Below are positions 9,951-21,131 of a stretch of 64,000 nucleotides of DNA, one piece after another; the stretch's first letter is position 1; each line of letters starts with the position of its first letter. A program made the position numbers and the translations under genes. The stretch comes from Heliopora coerulea (lineage: Eukaryota; Cnidaria; Anthozoa; Scleralcyonacea; Helioporidae). Below the pieces are notes generated by a model that ran no database searches, was not told where the DNA came from, and saw nothing but the letters and a program-made list of their open reading frames with translations. The stretch lies in the NCBI GenBank assembly GCA_030142905.1, contig JASJOG010000186.1, forward strand, positions 246,001 to 310,000. The letters are read 5' to 3'.

Positions 9951-9992
9951 ATTTCTGACGTTTTTTTACTACAGAAGTAACATCATCAGAGT
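9951..9992 (-). ncRNA. decayed hammerhead-like motif
   Basis: On the minus strand, CUGAUGA is followed by GUUAC…GUA and then AAAAACGUC AGAA. The expected GAAAC has become AAAAC and the last helix II pair is lost, so this is a relic. It resembles Penelope 3'-end hammerheads. Confidence 0.35.
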
Positions 9993-10172
9993 GACTGAAA
10001 TTATACAGCATCCGAGCCTAAATACCTAACTATTGCAAAACAGGATGTATCAGATGGAATTCAAAGGTGAGCGATGAAATAAAACAAAGAATAATTATAT
10101 CCATGTTCACAACATAAGTATATCAACTATACGTTGTTTTGCTTTGTTGTTTACCGTGAAAATGAGAGTTAC

Positions 10173-10480
10173 CTTTTCCTTCAAGAATTTCGACAACGTC
10201 ATGTCTTTTCATCTTCTTAAGGATTTCAATAAGTCTGTCTAAGCCATTTCCAGGTTGGGTAGCCCAATGAAACAAAATGGCGTCTGCAGGATTCTTTGAC
10301 TGTTTGAATCTGGATAGTTGTTTAGCAGAGTACCCCAAGTATTCTGCCAATACTTCACAATCTCCATCCGGAATGGGCATGTTTAACATCATACAAGCGT
10401 GTTCGTAGACATTTGGAGGTAAACCATAAATTGTTCGTAAATCTTCATAAAAAAAGTTACTATAATGTACCATTCTTTTT
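10173..10480 (-). CDS. Death-domain exon (intact)
   Basis: 308-nt exon, acceptor TTTGAG and donor G|GTAAC. About 102 residues cover a full Death domain: FFYEDLRTIYGLPPNVYEHA (helix 1), DCEVLAEYLGYSAKQL (helices 2-3), NPADAILFHWATQ (helix 4) and GLDRLIEILKKMKRHDVVEI (helices 5-6). The LAxYLGYS and DAILxxW positions are classic for the fold, which makes homotypic contacts in apoptosis and NF-κB-type signalling. It ends the exon, as in other Death-domain genes. The start codon lies in an upstream exon not identified. Confidence 0.8.
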
Positions 10481-11272
10481 CTCAAATAACATGTTAAATG
10501 AAATTCGTTTAGGCATTGCGTATCATCAGGTACGAGAGAAAAAAACTTTCCGTTTATCAGTCTTCAGAGGACGCCTGACTTTAACGTCTAATAAAATGTA
10601 AGGCTGTCCACTTGACCATCCTCCATTTGCTACCTCAAAAGTGCACAATAACACTTTATGATTTGGGTACTAAACTAAATGAATTGCGTGGTTTAAAGTT
10701 TGGGTAACTTGTAACCAAAGGATAACTCCTATTCTGTAAAAAAATATGTCTACTGAACAAGGTTGATTACTCAATGGATGGATAAAACTATCCTCTTGCT
10801 ATCTCCTATCCATTAACTTTTTACTGAATAGCAAATTTATCTACTTCTTACGGTATATCCATCAGAAAAGGTATCCAGGCTTTGAGCAACTGACCGAACA
10901 AATGTATTTTAATAATGTCTTAAGTGTCTCTAGTTGCATTGGTATTGCTGTTCTATTCCTGTTAAGTTATGCATAGGCTCCTCCAATAAAAATTTAAATT
11001 TTTTTCTTATAGTTTCATTAAATGAAAAAAACTTCCAGAGAGTGCAAAAAATTTTCAACTAACTTCCCTTAATTCGCAAAGGGGTAAAGGTTTTTGTGCT
11101 GGAAATACATCAGAAGTCATGATGTATTTTGTTAAGAAGACTACAATACGAAGTGCTTAGAAACTACCCTTTAGTCGTTTAAGAACTTTGGAATAACATC
11201 GAAGCCACCCAAAAGAAGATGGTCACAACATTATTTTAACTGCCATTAAAAGTTCGACAATAAATATCTTAC

Positions 11273-11374
11273 CAGTTCCTTTGATTTTCAGTTCACTGGA
11301 ATCCTCAGACTCAATCAGCTTATCATAATAAGGCTTGGTCACATCACCGGGTACTTTTGATTTGCGTTTTTTAC
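11273..11374 (-). CDS. acidic linker mini-exon, copy 2
   Basis: 102-nt phase 1-1 exon with CAG acceptor and G|GTAAG donor. Encodes KKRKSKVPGDVTKPYYDKLI then ESEDSSELKIKG. A basic KKRK start, possibly a nuclear-localisation-type patch, distinguishes it from copies 1 and 4. It lies just upstream (in transcription) of the intact Death-domain exon at 10173-10480. Confidence 0.6.
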
Positions 11375-12173
11375 CTGGAAATAGATTAACCTCGATAAAT
11401 AGTTGAACTTGATGTTACAGTACCTTGTCTGAAAATATATGCAGAATGCATACATGCATATAATCTCGCACAAATACAATTTTAAGAAAACGTTGTAGAA
11501 TAATTTCAGTTGAAAAATAAAAATGAAGTAGAGTATTTATGCCTTTCATTCACAATATCTTCGTTCCCAGCTCTTCATTTGGTTTGAAGATAATTTTAGA
11601 AAGCAGTCAAAATAATTAAGCAGGATTTAAGCCGGATGATGAAAGAATATTGTCGTTTAAATGGCTTTGAACGACTAAGTTCCATAGCAGTTATCATACA
11701 TAATGGTTTTATTTAAAGTTGACCGGATTTGATAAAAATCATTGATTATGCCTATACTCTAAGTGCGAGATAGGATTAGAATTAGGTTAGTTGAGTCTGC
11801 GATTGCCTAATTAATTCTGGGGTCTGCTAAACTGCACTTGACCCAAACACCTCATTTATGAGGGACAAGTAGGTATGTAAAGAATAAAACACAGGCGCTT
11901 ATGCAACAAATGCAGATGCAACCCTAATTAACCAGTAAGTGCTGTCCATCTACATGTGATGACTGAGTTGTCACCTAACGCATGCGCAAAAACCGCAACG
12001 ACGTAAGCATCTCGCTAATGTCAGGAACTCGGTTAAATTTACAAATATTTCTACAGAATTCTTCCGTTTTTAAGAGATTTGGAATAAACATCATTGCCAC
12101 TCAACAAGCTTAGCTGATAACAAATCGCACACACCATCATCAAAGTTCTACCAAAATATTAAAATGTTTTAAC

Positions 12174-12256
12174 AACTATTTTGGTTGCAAGTTCACCAGA
12201 CTCCTGGTCGCTCAGCTCTCCAGAATAATAACCACTGCTTTTTGTTAAAAGAGATC
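12174..12256 (-). pseudogene. linker mini-exon copy with lost splice donor
   Basis: Paralogue of the exon at 38984-39064 (SSSYYSKHLSDEESGEL); here the frame reads KSSGYYSGELSDQESGEL and is open, but the donor GGTAAG has become GTTAAA. The copy therefore cannot be spliced in the normal way. Confidence 0.5.
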
Positions 12257-12259
12257 CTA

Positions 12260-13115
12260 AAGAAGCGAAACAGCCTTTCTAACATATCAGAAGTATTTGT
12301 AAATGGTCTTAAGCAAACAACTAAACTAACAACAAATAATATTTTTAACAGATATTTTACAAAATTGGGACCATCGTTAGTTAATAAACTGGCGAAACTA
12401 AGTAAATCATTCAAGTGCTGGATGAAGTCAGCTTTTATAGGCGCTTTCTCGTTAGAAAAAGTATCACCTTCGAAAGTCTTCGAATATAGCTATTACTTGG
12501 ATTGTTTTAAGGTTACTGGTTTTATACCAATTGGTGTTACGTTTATTCAAATTTTACCAGGACATTTATATATTCCACTATGCTATATATTTAACTCATT
12601 TCTTGAGACGGGAATTGCCCCAGACATTTTAACGGTAGCTAAAGTGACACCCATATTAAAAGAAGCGGATAAGCAAGTAATTTCTAATTACAGACCTGTG
12701 TCCCAAAAAAATGGTTTGAGAGCAATTAATAAACATCTTGAAGCTAACTCTTTATTATATGAATTTTAATTTGGATTTCGTAAAAGGAGGAACACCACAA
12801 TATCAACTGTACATTTTACCCAACGAATATCGGATGCAATTGACAAAGGTAAAATATGTCTTGGAGTGTTTTTAGATTTGTCGAAAGCTTTCGATACAGT
12901 AAGTCATGACATTTTATTGTAAAAACTTCCTTATTATAGTATTAGAGGGACAGAATTAGTACTGATTTAGAAATTATTTAAATAATAGAAAGCAATATGT
13001 TGTTATTGGTTATAAAAACTCTGATTTTCTTGACATACTTTATGGTGTCCCTATAGGGTCTGTATTGGTACCAGTTCTTTTACACGCTTATGTCAATGAC
13101 GTTCATTAATTCACG
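12260..13115 (+). pseudogene. Jockey/CR1-type LINE reverse transcriptase fragment
   Basis: Plus-strand frames with several stops contain NNIFNRYFTKLGPSLVNKLA, AKVTPILKEADKQVISNYRP and LDLSKAFDTVSHDILL. These are reverse-transcriptase landmarks: the NYRP(V/I)S block and the catalytic LDLSKAFDTV motif A. The YxDD motif C region has decayed. The element is truncated at both ends. A shorter copy of the same insertion lies at 39094-39260 in a paralogous host block, so it inserted before the block was duplicated. Confidence 0.7.
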
Positions 13116-13316
13116 AAGAAGTTTTTATCTTTAAACTTTTTAGACGGCCCGGCCTTCAGAGCGCTGAATAAGAATACTAAAATTGGCGAGTTTGATTGCC
13201 CACTGAAATCAATTAGTAGCGTTTTTAGGTGATTTTGATACTGCGATTAATGCGCTGGAAAATACGTGAACCTATTTTGCCATAACTGAAGGTTGATTTA
13301 AATAGATAAAAATTAC

Positions 13317-13598
13317 CCTCAGCTTCCAATAACCAAATGAGGTAATCTTTTCCCATCTCTTTAAGGAACACTATCAGCTTGTTGACGTCATTCTCAGACT
13401 TGGTTCCCCAGTCGGACAGGAGAGCATCGGAAGGATCTTTTTCCACTCGAAATGTATTTAATTTGCCAGCGGTGTATCCCATGTGTCCTGCTAATGCATT
13501 GTAATCTTTACCTGGAATTGGCCGGTTCAATTCTCTACAGACGATGTTGTATACCCATGGATGAAGGTCAAAAATTGAAAACCTTTCTTTGCTGCTCC
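13317..13598 (-). CDS. Death-domain exon (divergent)
   Basis: 282-nt phase 1-1 exon, acceptor TACGACAG and donor G|GTAATT. About 93 residues: FSIFDLHPWVYNIVCRELN, DYNALAGHMGYTAGKL, DPSDALLSDWGTKSENDVNK, LIVFLKEMGKDYLIWLLEAE. The spacing of LAxxMGYT, DALLxxW and the last two helices matches a Death domain. It is only distantly similar to the pair at 5963 and 10173, so it is an older domain of the same gene or a neighbour gene. Confidence 0.75.
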
Positions 13599-13867
13599 CT
13601 GTCGTAATAGTGGGAACGATATGAATATAATTAAATGTTCGAGTAGTTATAAAACCAGAAGCGGGTAACTAGTTTTTAAACCAGCCTTCCGAATCACAAC
13701 GTTAATGATTTAGGACTTGTAGTGCAAGACAACTATCAAACGTAATTGCCGACAGTAAAAGAATTGCGGTTGCTCGAATTTAAAATTCTGGCACAAAAAA
13801 CTTTTAACCTGAACAACTTATTAAACTTCCGACACTAGCGTATTAGGAATAAGTTAACCTTTGAGGG

Positions 13868-14019
13868 TTAATGAACCCATTTCAAGCGATATCTGACACT
13901 TTGTTCTGTAATGCTAGACTCCCGCGAAAAATTAACTGCTACTTTGCAGGCAAAACAAATCCGCGTTCCACTCTTCATCAGAGTTTCAATCAAAGTCGTT
14001 TGTGGATTACAGCTGAGAT
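13868..14019 (-). CDS. possible exon, unrecognised
   Basis: Follows a good acceptor (GCTGCATTTTCAG) and stays open for about 50 codons, with LSCNPQTTLIETL and RICFACKVAVNF. Cysteines could belong to an extracellular β-domain. The donor is unclear, so the right border is uncertain. Confidence 0.3.
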
Positions 14020-14100
14020 CTGAAAATGCAGCAAAGATAAAAATTGCCCATTTAAACCGACAAATGGGTGCCAGCAAATTTCACAAGTAGACGACATTAC

Positions 14101-14178
14101 CTTCAAGCCACGTAATCGGTTCTTTCACATGATAGGTGTTATCAACTGAACAGTTTTTTCTAACCTGCTCTAATTTAC
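14101..14178 (-). CDS. possible 78-nt phase 1-1 exon
   Basis: Acceptor ATTGGAAG and donor GAAG|GTAATG; the encoded peptide is KLEQVRKNCSVDNTYHVKEP then ITWLEG. Same symmetric phase as the linker exons. I do not recognise it. It lies just upstream of the candidate at 13868-14019. Confidence 0.35.
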
Positions 14179-15380
14179 CTTCCAATAAAAATTCGACAGA
14201 AAGTATACCTTAAAATAAGGTTTCGAGGAGAGACTGTAAACGAATCAATTGATAAGGAATTGAACACCAACATTAACCCTTACCATAGCTCTGACCACAA
14301 CCTAAAAACCAGTATAACGCTTTAATCAATCCTTGAACTCCTTTCCACCCCCTCGTTTCTAGGCTTCTTCCAGAAACGTTATTTTACTGTATACTTTTTA
14401 GCATTTACCGTTTCCTATTACGCACGCAATGATTGGTCAGTTACCGTGTTTATATCAGGCTATGCAAACACAGTTATGACATCACAGCGCTGCTTGACTC
14501 CAGATATTTGTTGTAGACGCAAATGAGAACTTCTGATTGGTTTAGGAATCTACAAGAACTTGCTATTTGATATCGAAAATTAAGTTCGTTATTCACAATT
14601 ATTATTGCTCAGTTCTTTGTTCATCTTATTAAAGAAATAGAAACTGGTTTTCTCTGTTAATATAGCCTGATGCAAACACTTGGACAGGTTGCGAGAACTC
14701 TCAAATGGCTGTATAATTCAAGTTCTCCCAACTTTCTCCTCGTGTTTACATCACGCTATATAAACATGGCTAAACAATTTCAATTTCTTATTGAAAGTTT
14801 TTCAAAGTTTGGTTAACTTGTCATCGAAGGATAACTCCTATTCAGCAAACAACATGTGTCCACTGCACAAGTTTGGTTATTCAAAGGAACCACAGCACTG
14901 TCCTCTTTCTACGTTCACTCCGTTAATTTTTCACTGACTGACAGCAAATTCATCAACTCATTACGGTATATCCATCGGAAAACGTATCCAGACTTTGAAA
15001 AACCGACCCAACAAGTGTGTTTAAATGAACGTCGGAGCATATTTAGTTAGACTTGGACTACTGTATTTTATCGCATATTTTTGATATATAAAGACTTTTC
15101 CAAGATATATTTAAGTTCTGTCTGATACGTTGCAAGTCCATACGGCAAAAACAAACTCATATAGATCGTTTCAACTCAACCCCCTGAGATTCACAAGACA
15201 AAGGACATAATCATCTTGGGTGAACGGCAAAATAACGTAATTAAAAATAGGTGGTTTAGGTAGAGCACAAATAACTAAACGAGTCTTACAACGAATATCG
15301 CAATTATCAATGGAAAATTGTATGGGGCGCAAGCAGAAAAGAATGGAAAGAATTGCCCCCACTTGTAAAACAGTTCTATA

Positions 15381-16656
15381 CAGTCGAACCTGTATATAAC
15401 GGCCCTGTATTAAGCGGCCACCCTCTATTAAGCGGCCAGTTTTCAAAGTCCCGATTTTTTTTCTATAGAAATACTATATTTGTCACCTGTATTAAGCGGC
15501 CACCTGTATTAAGCGGCCGCGGCCACAGTTTACCTCTCCCATGTCTGTCTTTTGTTATTATTTTTAGGTTTTTTTTACCTGTATTAAGCGGCCACCCTCG
15601 AAATGAAATCCGAGAATATTTAGGTAAACACGCATATCACATTTTATATGGACTTTATTCTGTTCAAGTGATCTGTCAACATTGTGATTTAACAAAACAT
15701 TTCCTATATAACCACACTGTATAACATTTATTGATTGTTAGCATGCAGTTCAGTGTCGCTATTCTCTACTCGAAACTTCTCTTTAGCTAGGTTGTTTTTC
15801 AGCCATTTGATTGAAAATAGATCGCCTTCAAACGTATACTTGCAGGGATTTCCAGGCCATAACCTCCACCTCTGTTAACGCACTTGCCCTTTACAACAAC
15901 TTTTCCGCTGTTTGTTGGCCGTTTCAAAAATTTGGTCAGCCATGCCATCAACTTAGGGACAGGACCAATCACTTCGTAATTGTCCATCATTGCGTTAGGG
16001 TGAAAATATGGTTTTGAAGCAGTCTTACGGCAAACAGATCTTGTTGATCTTGATTTTGGCGAGCAACTGCCACGGCATTCGTGTCTTTTTTATTTTGCGG
16101 CTCTCGTTTCAGTTCAAACAACTCATCGACTTTCGGCTCCCAAATACCCATACATGCATGGTACCTGCGAATATAAGAATCTACGTGAAAATGTTCCATA
16201 GACATCTTAATTTCAGACAGAATTGTAACAGTGTAGCGACAAGAGTGTCATTCAAAGCTTCCACTTGTGATGTAGCTGTCAAAAAGGCGATAAATGTGTT
16301 CTAATATTTAGCTGAACCCAAACAATACTGCTCAAGGCGCAGCCTGCGATTACTTTCGGACTTCATCCACGATGTCTAATAAGAAGTGTAAATGTCTTTC
16401 TCTCAGCGAGAGAATTGTTTTCCCTTAAGACATTAGGTTTATATATTCTATCGTTATTAGTACTTTTCATTTAAATGTTTTATTTATCATACAAATTGTT
16501 TGAAATAGTACTGCTTGTCTTATTCTTTTCTTGAATGAGGTGTTGGTGAAATTTGGCCACAACCAAGTAGCCCCTCATGGAGTATTTTCGGTCATCCTGT
16601 ATTAAGCGGCCACTTTTCAAAGTCCCGAGGGTGGCCGTTATATACAGGTTCAACTG
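15381..16656 (-). mobile_element. pogo/Tigger-type element carrying only a HIRAN gene
   Basis: Flanked by TA (15379-15380, 16657-16658). Ends are inverted repeats starting CAGT(C/T)GAACCTGTATATAA, typical of pogo/Tigger terminal repeats (CAGTxGAACC). The phrase CTGTATTAAGCGGCCAC recurs several times near both ends. The paralogous units at 7711 and 44279 read straight across the site with one TA, proving the borders. There is no transposase inside; the only coding remnant is HIRAN-like (15799-16205). 1276 bp. Confidence 0.85.
15799..16205 (-). pseudogene. HIRAN-domain protein, frameshifted
   Basis: Two overlapping minus-strand frames join into one HIRAN-like domain: YIRRYHACMGIWEPKVDELF, KREPQNKKDTNAVAV, then IGPVPKLMAWLTKFLKRP and CVNRGGGYGLEIPAS. 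The order (Y-W-P-x-E-L, E-x-N-xx-D-xx-A-V-A-V, V-G-x-V/I-P, GGGYGLEIP) matches the HIRAN gene at 49675-50121. HIRAN in HLTF binds single-stranded 3'-OH DNA ends. The frame breaks near 15990. It is the sole gene of its element. Confidence 0.7.
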
Positions 16657-17040
16657 TATTTCAAAATATAGAGCATCTTTTTCAAGAAAATGGTGGGGGT
16701 TTTTTCGTTGTTTTCCTTTTTCTGTTTGTTTTTATTTTGTTGAATATTTTTTACAGGAAATGCATTTTTGGTGCGTTTTTAAAGCTCTAAAATGGAAAAA
16801 TACTTCCATGGATAGCAGAAAAATTATTGAACTGACTTCCCTTACAGAGAACCTGGTTGCATCTCTGAAAACTAGATTTAAGTTAAAGTTACAGAGAAAA
16901 CTACAACCAGAAGTACTTGGAAATGACTCTTTTTGACCACTAAAGACTTTGGCATATAATCAAATTCATCGAACTGAAATAATTACCAAATTACATTCAC
17001 TTACACTGGAAGTTTTACCGTCTTTTTAAGTATATCTTAC

Positions 17041-17136
17041 CAATTCCTTTGATTTTAGGTCCACTGGACTCCTCATCCTCAATGAGCTTATCGGAATACG
17101 GCTTGGTTACACCACTAGGATTTCGGAAGCTATATT
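17041..17136 (-). CDS. acidic linker mini-exon, copy 4
   Basis: 96-nt phase 1-1 exon with CTTGGCCTAG acceptor and G|GTAAG donor; encodes YSFRNPSGVTKPYSDKLIED then EESSGPKIKGI. Nearly identical to 8095-8190 and 44668-44763. Unrecognised function. Confidence 0.55.
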
Positions 17137-17777
17137 CTAGGCCAAGAAATAAATAAACCACAACTGACATTAGCAGAAATGAATTTAATACTAAAATGTG
17201 CTGTTTTAAAATATATTTAGACTATATTCATGCATCTGATGGTCTACAAATACAATTTAAAAAACATTGAAAGCAAAATTACAATGCAAAAATGAAAATT
17301 AAGTCGGGTACTGAAGACTTTCTTTCACAATATCCTCTTTCAAGCTCTTATTTTGTTTGAGAATAATTTTAGAATTCAATTAAAACGACTTGGTGGGGTT
17401 AACTCTCAGCAAGCAGGATCAGTCCACGAGTATTTTACTCTAGACCATTTTACTTGTTAAGAGGAGAGATTCTGCTGATCGACGAAAACCGGAATGGTGA
17501 AAGGAACGATTACAGTAGAACCCCGTTAATACGACCACATTTGGGCCGAAAAAATTTGGTCGTTTTAACGGGGTGGTCGTATTAAGGGCAGTGGATCAGA
17601 TACGTTACAAATGTTTTTTTTTTTAAATGACGTCATAGCAAACGCAGTCAAATTTCAATTAGTATAACGTTAAAACCACAAAATAATCAACAAATAAATC
17701 TTATTAACTAAACACAACTGAACAAAATTAACCAAATTTGATGAATAAGCTTGATAATAAGCCCCTTTATTAGTTAT

Positions 17778-18356
17778 TTAAATTTCTTTAGGTTTAAAAA
17801 ATTCTGTAAGCTTCCATTGGTTTTTCCGACACTCAAGCCAATCGGTTTGAGCTTGGCAGATTACTCTGGCGAGCTCATTTGCCGTTTTTGAATTTCCTTT
17901 CTGCTCGAGAAAATCCAAAGCATCCTGCATTGAGGATATTGCCGCTCGATACAAGGATAGTTTTGGCGCTACCGGGAGTTCTTCAACCTCATCATTACTG
18001 TCCTCGTGATTTTCTTCGCTTGCAGTGGTTGAATCGATTTGTTCACGTCCTACTTGCCGAAAAAAGATGTCTTCCCAGTTGTCTAGAAGTTCTTGACAAA
18101 ATGGTGCATCAAGACATCCATCTACCACTTGTCTCAAAGAATCTGTATTGTCTTCATTGGTTTCGTTTGCCAAGTCTTGAACTGCAGCAAGCTCGCTTTC
18201 AAGATCTGCAAATGGATCAACGTCACTGCCACTGGAATCTACTGTATTCATATTTCCTTCGCAACCCAAGATACCTGCCTTGATGAAACACTTGACAATT
18301 GCAGTTTCGGAAACTTCATTCCACGCCATGGCCGTCCATCTAACTGCCTGACGAAT
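17778..18356 (-). pseudogene. Tigger transposase, C-terminal part
   Basis: Continues the transposase after the hAT insertion: AVRWTAMAWNEVSETAIVKC, FIKAGILG, an acidic stretch (DVDPFADLESELAAVQ) and a C-terminus LTEFFKPKEI. The phrase xxAWNxVxxxTIxxCFxKAG is the usual post-catalytic segment of Tigger/TIGD proteins. The upstream frame ends in the hAT target duplication at 18349-18356, exactly matching the break at 21132-21139. Confidence 0.75.
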
Positions 18357-21131
18357 CAGGGATGCCAGCTTTTCTGGGCGATAATAAGCCAACCGCATGT
18401 TCGAAATAAGCCAAAAAAAGCCAAACTCGAAAATTAAGGCGGGGACTGGGTCCAAATGACAAGTGCAGTAACCGGTTTATCACTTTATCCGAGCGAGACA
18501 TAAAAATTTTAAATTTCAACTCTATTTTACTTCGGTATACATTTTACATTTCAAAACATTTAACACAGTTCAAATAGTTGAACTATATACATAAGATAGT
18601 CTGTGATACAGGCATTCAGTTCAAAACTCGGTTTCAAAGAGAAGTTCATCTTCGTCAACGGCTGAAGAGTTTTCCGTAGCATTATTACCTTTACACATGT
18701 TTTTATAGTTAAAAAGTTCAAGCATCCTCTTGGTTGCCACAAAATCCTTGCAGCACTTCTCCTTAAAATACAGATTGCCACGGATTCTAATAATAGCTTC
18801 GAGCATAGGAGAACTCATCTTGTTTCGTGATTTCGTCTTGATTGCTGGGATATAGGAAAAGATTCGCTCCACCACAGCATTGCTTGCTGGCGTAGTAAGA
18901 TAGCCTAGGGCGTAGGTCGCAAGTTCACCAAACGTTTTGTTGCCCATTAGGTTTTGATAGTCCAGTACACCAGACCAAAAGCTGACGGCATCAATTGGAA
19001 TGCCCTTTTTGAAAACTCCATTCTCTTGCCAGTTGACATACAGGATACTCCGATATTGGTTGTCAATCTCCTGGATCTTCTCATGAATGAGGTGCTGCTT
19101 AATAGGACAAACTTTTAAAAATGTCCTTTGAGGGCGGCAGACGCTGTTTAACCTGTTCGGCTGCTTCTAAAAGCAACGAATGGCACCTTCCGTAGACTTC
19201 TCGAACTCTCCTGACTGTCGTCTCGTCATTTTTCATCCTGCGAATTAACGCATCAGCTTCGAAGATAAATTTTGCTCCGTAGTCAACCTTGTCAGTTGGC
19301 AAGGGAACACCTGACGAATTATAGACCCGACCTCTCAAACTGTTGTAGAAAAGGTTGAGCTTTTTGATTGCCTCGGTGGCTTCAGCATCAGTTGCCTGAA
19401 AATACGCATTCACTCTTTCGAACTCTGACACCACAGGCGACAAGAAATGGAAGTAAAGATAGTTGATTGGATCATGGAGCATTTCTTTGATGAGTCGTGC
19501 CTTATAACGGACATTTGCTTCTCCTTCACATTCAGCCAGGGAAAAGTACGTTTTCAATATCTCCCAATTCACGAGAATATTGAAAATTACTTTTCCTCGC
19601 ACCAACCATTTAGTCTCATTGCACTTCTTGAAGGGAAGAGGAATCGTGGAACTTTTCACACTGCAGCCTTCGAAAGTTTGAAAGAGTTCCTTGTAGGCGT
19701 CGCGACAAGCTCCCCTTTTGGAAAACCACTTCGGTATTTCACTTAGCATGAAACCAACATTGGCAGGCATTTTTTCGAATGCATGATTCATGCAGAGGCC
19801 AAGGAATGACAGATGCACTTTATCAGAATACAGTTTTGAGACGCTGCTTTAATTCTCGACCATACAGAGTCCTGCTCTCCGACAATAACAGATGTCCCGT
19901 TACTTGCATAACCGATGCAATCCGATAGACTCAGGCCAGAGTGTTCAAAACAACTCTTCAATGCTTCAAACAAATCCTTACCCGTTGCTTTCACAACTGG
20001 TATTAGACTCAAAAACGAGGTGACGACTCTCCTCTCCGGCTTGCTGTAATAGCAAACTACCACGCAAAGATGTTTGCCGCAGGAAACGTCCGTCGATTCA
20101 TCAAGAATAGCACAGTACTTTTGACCGGCCATATCTGCGCAGAGATCTTCGTTCAAAGCAGGAGCGATCACATCTTTGATAAGCAGGCTGCACTTCGTTC
20201 GGTGTAACTTCATTTTCTCTAGCTTGCTGTCTTTTCCGTGCTGCACCACGATTTCACCCGGACAGTAAACTGCGTTGAGCAAGCTGTGGCATGTTATGGC
20301 AACAGCGAAGTGAAGTTCCATCTCTTTCACGCGTTCATCTTCATTAAAACGTGATATCTTTCTATTTCGGGATACCAGATTGGTTTGTCTTTTGTGCTTC
20401 GTGGACTGTTCGTGTTGATTGATTTTTGACAATCGCGGAGTAATATTGCTTCGGCACAACAAGCAGTAAGCACCTTCAGAACCATCTATAGCTTTTTGAA
20501 CCCAAAGAAATTTGTTTTGCCACTCTGACTTAAATTTTCTCGAGGAGTCATAGTGACTTTTCCAGTTGTTTCCTCGGCCACTTGCGGCCAGTTTGCTTAC
20601 GCTCATCAGTTATTGATTACTGATCAATGGTCATAAAATGAGCGTCACTCTAACTTAATGTGTCGAGTTTTAGGACATTTACTTTTTAAACTTTTATCCA
20701 GTTTCACTAATTAACTGACTTATTCTCTTTTTATACCTTTAAACGGATCAAAATTCTTGAATTATGATTGGTTGATGAAAATGCGGGCGGACTGCTGCAA
20801 AGACAGCAGGCTAGATGACGATGCTCTAAATTAAGAATTCGTCTCTGATTGGTTGATAGTTATCCCATGGTGATCCAACTTTCGATACTTTGTACTGCTC
20901 TTTACCGTGATTCGGCAATTAGCCTTTCAAAGCAACAAAGCGGCGAATTTTAACCAATGAAAAACTGAACTATGGTGTAAAGACCGACGAATGCCCGTTT
21001 TTCTAGGAAAAAAGCCAAAAATAAGCCAAATAACAGTAATAAGCCAAACGCAATTTTTCCAAGCCAAACCTTGTAAAAACAAGCCAAATTTGAGAAATTT
21101 GGCTTAAAAAAAAAGCAAACTGGCAACCCTG
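18357..21131 (-). mobile_element. nested hAT element 1
   Basis: Inverted ends CAGGGATGCCAGCTTTTC and CAGGGTTGCCAGTTTGCT. An identical 8-bp duplication TGACGAAT flanks it (18349-18356, 21132-21139), the signature of hAT insertion. Both subterminal zones are full of AAGCCAAA and AATAAGCCA copies (18388-18430; 21000-21110). It sits inside the Tigger transposase coding sequence and carries one transposase gene on the minus strand. Confidence 0.9.
18621..20606 (-). pseudogene. hAT transposase (ZMYM/FAM200-like), inactive
   Basis: Minus strand, starts MSVSKLAASGRGNNWKSHYD; an N-terminal zinc-finger-like CLLCRSNI…HxxxxKHKR, then CAILDESTDVSCGKHLC, GYASNGTSVIVGEQDSVWSR, HAFEKMPANV and a C-terminal dimerisation segment LTTPASNAVVERIFS. 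The hAT catalytic acids should be D in DESTD, D in the GYASDGA block and E in the NAVVER block. Here the second is N (GYASN), whereas the copy at 47.5 kb keeps D. Frame breaks near 19810 and 19090 also disable it. Confidence 0.8.

Larger units (their letters stand above)
14200..17510. repeat. exon-block repeat unit 2 (with two insertions)
   Basis: Paralogue of 6290-8500 and 42850-45138. It differs by the TA-flanked insertion at 15381-16656, absent from both other units, and by the Tigger element that begins at 17513 and is shared with the 45-kb unit. Confidence 0.75.

Noticed and set aside
17879..18437. Plus-strand open frames opposite the Tigger C-terminus
   Set aside because: Shadow frames of a recognisable minus-strand transposase; no independent motifs.
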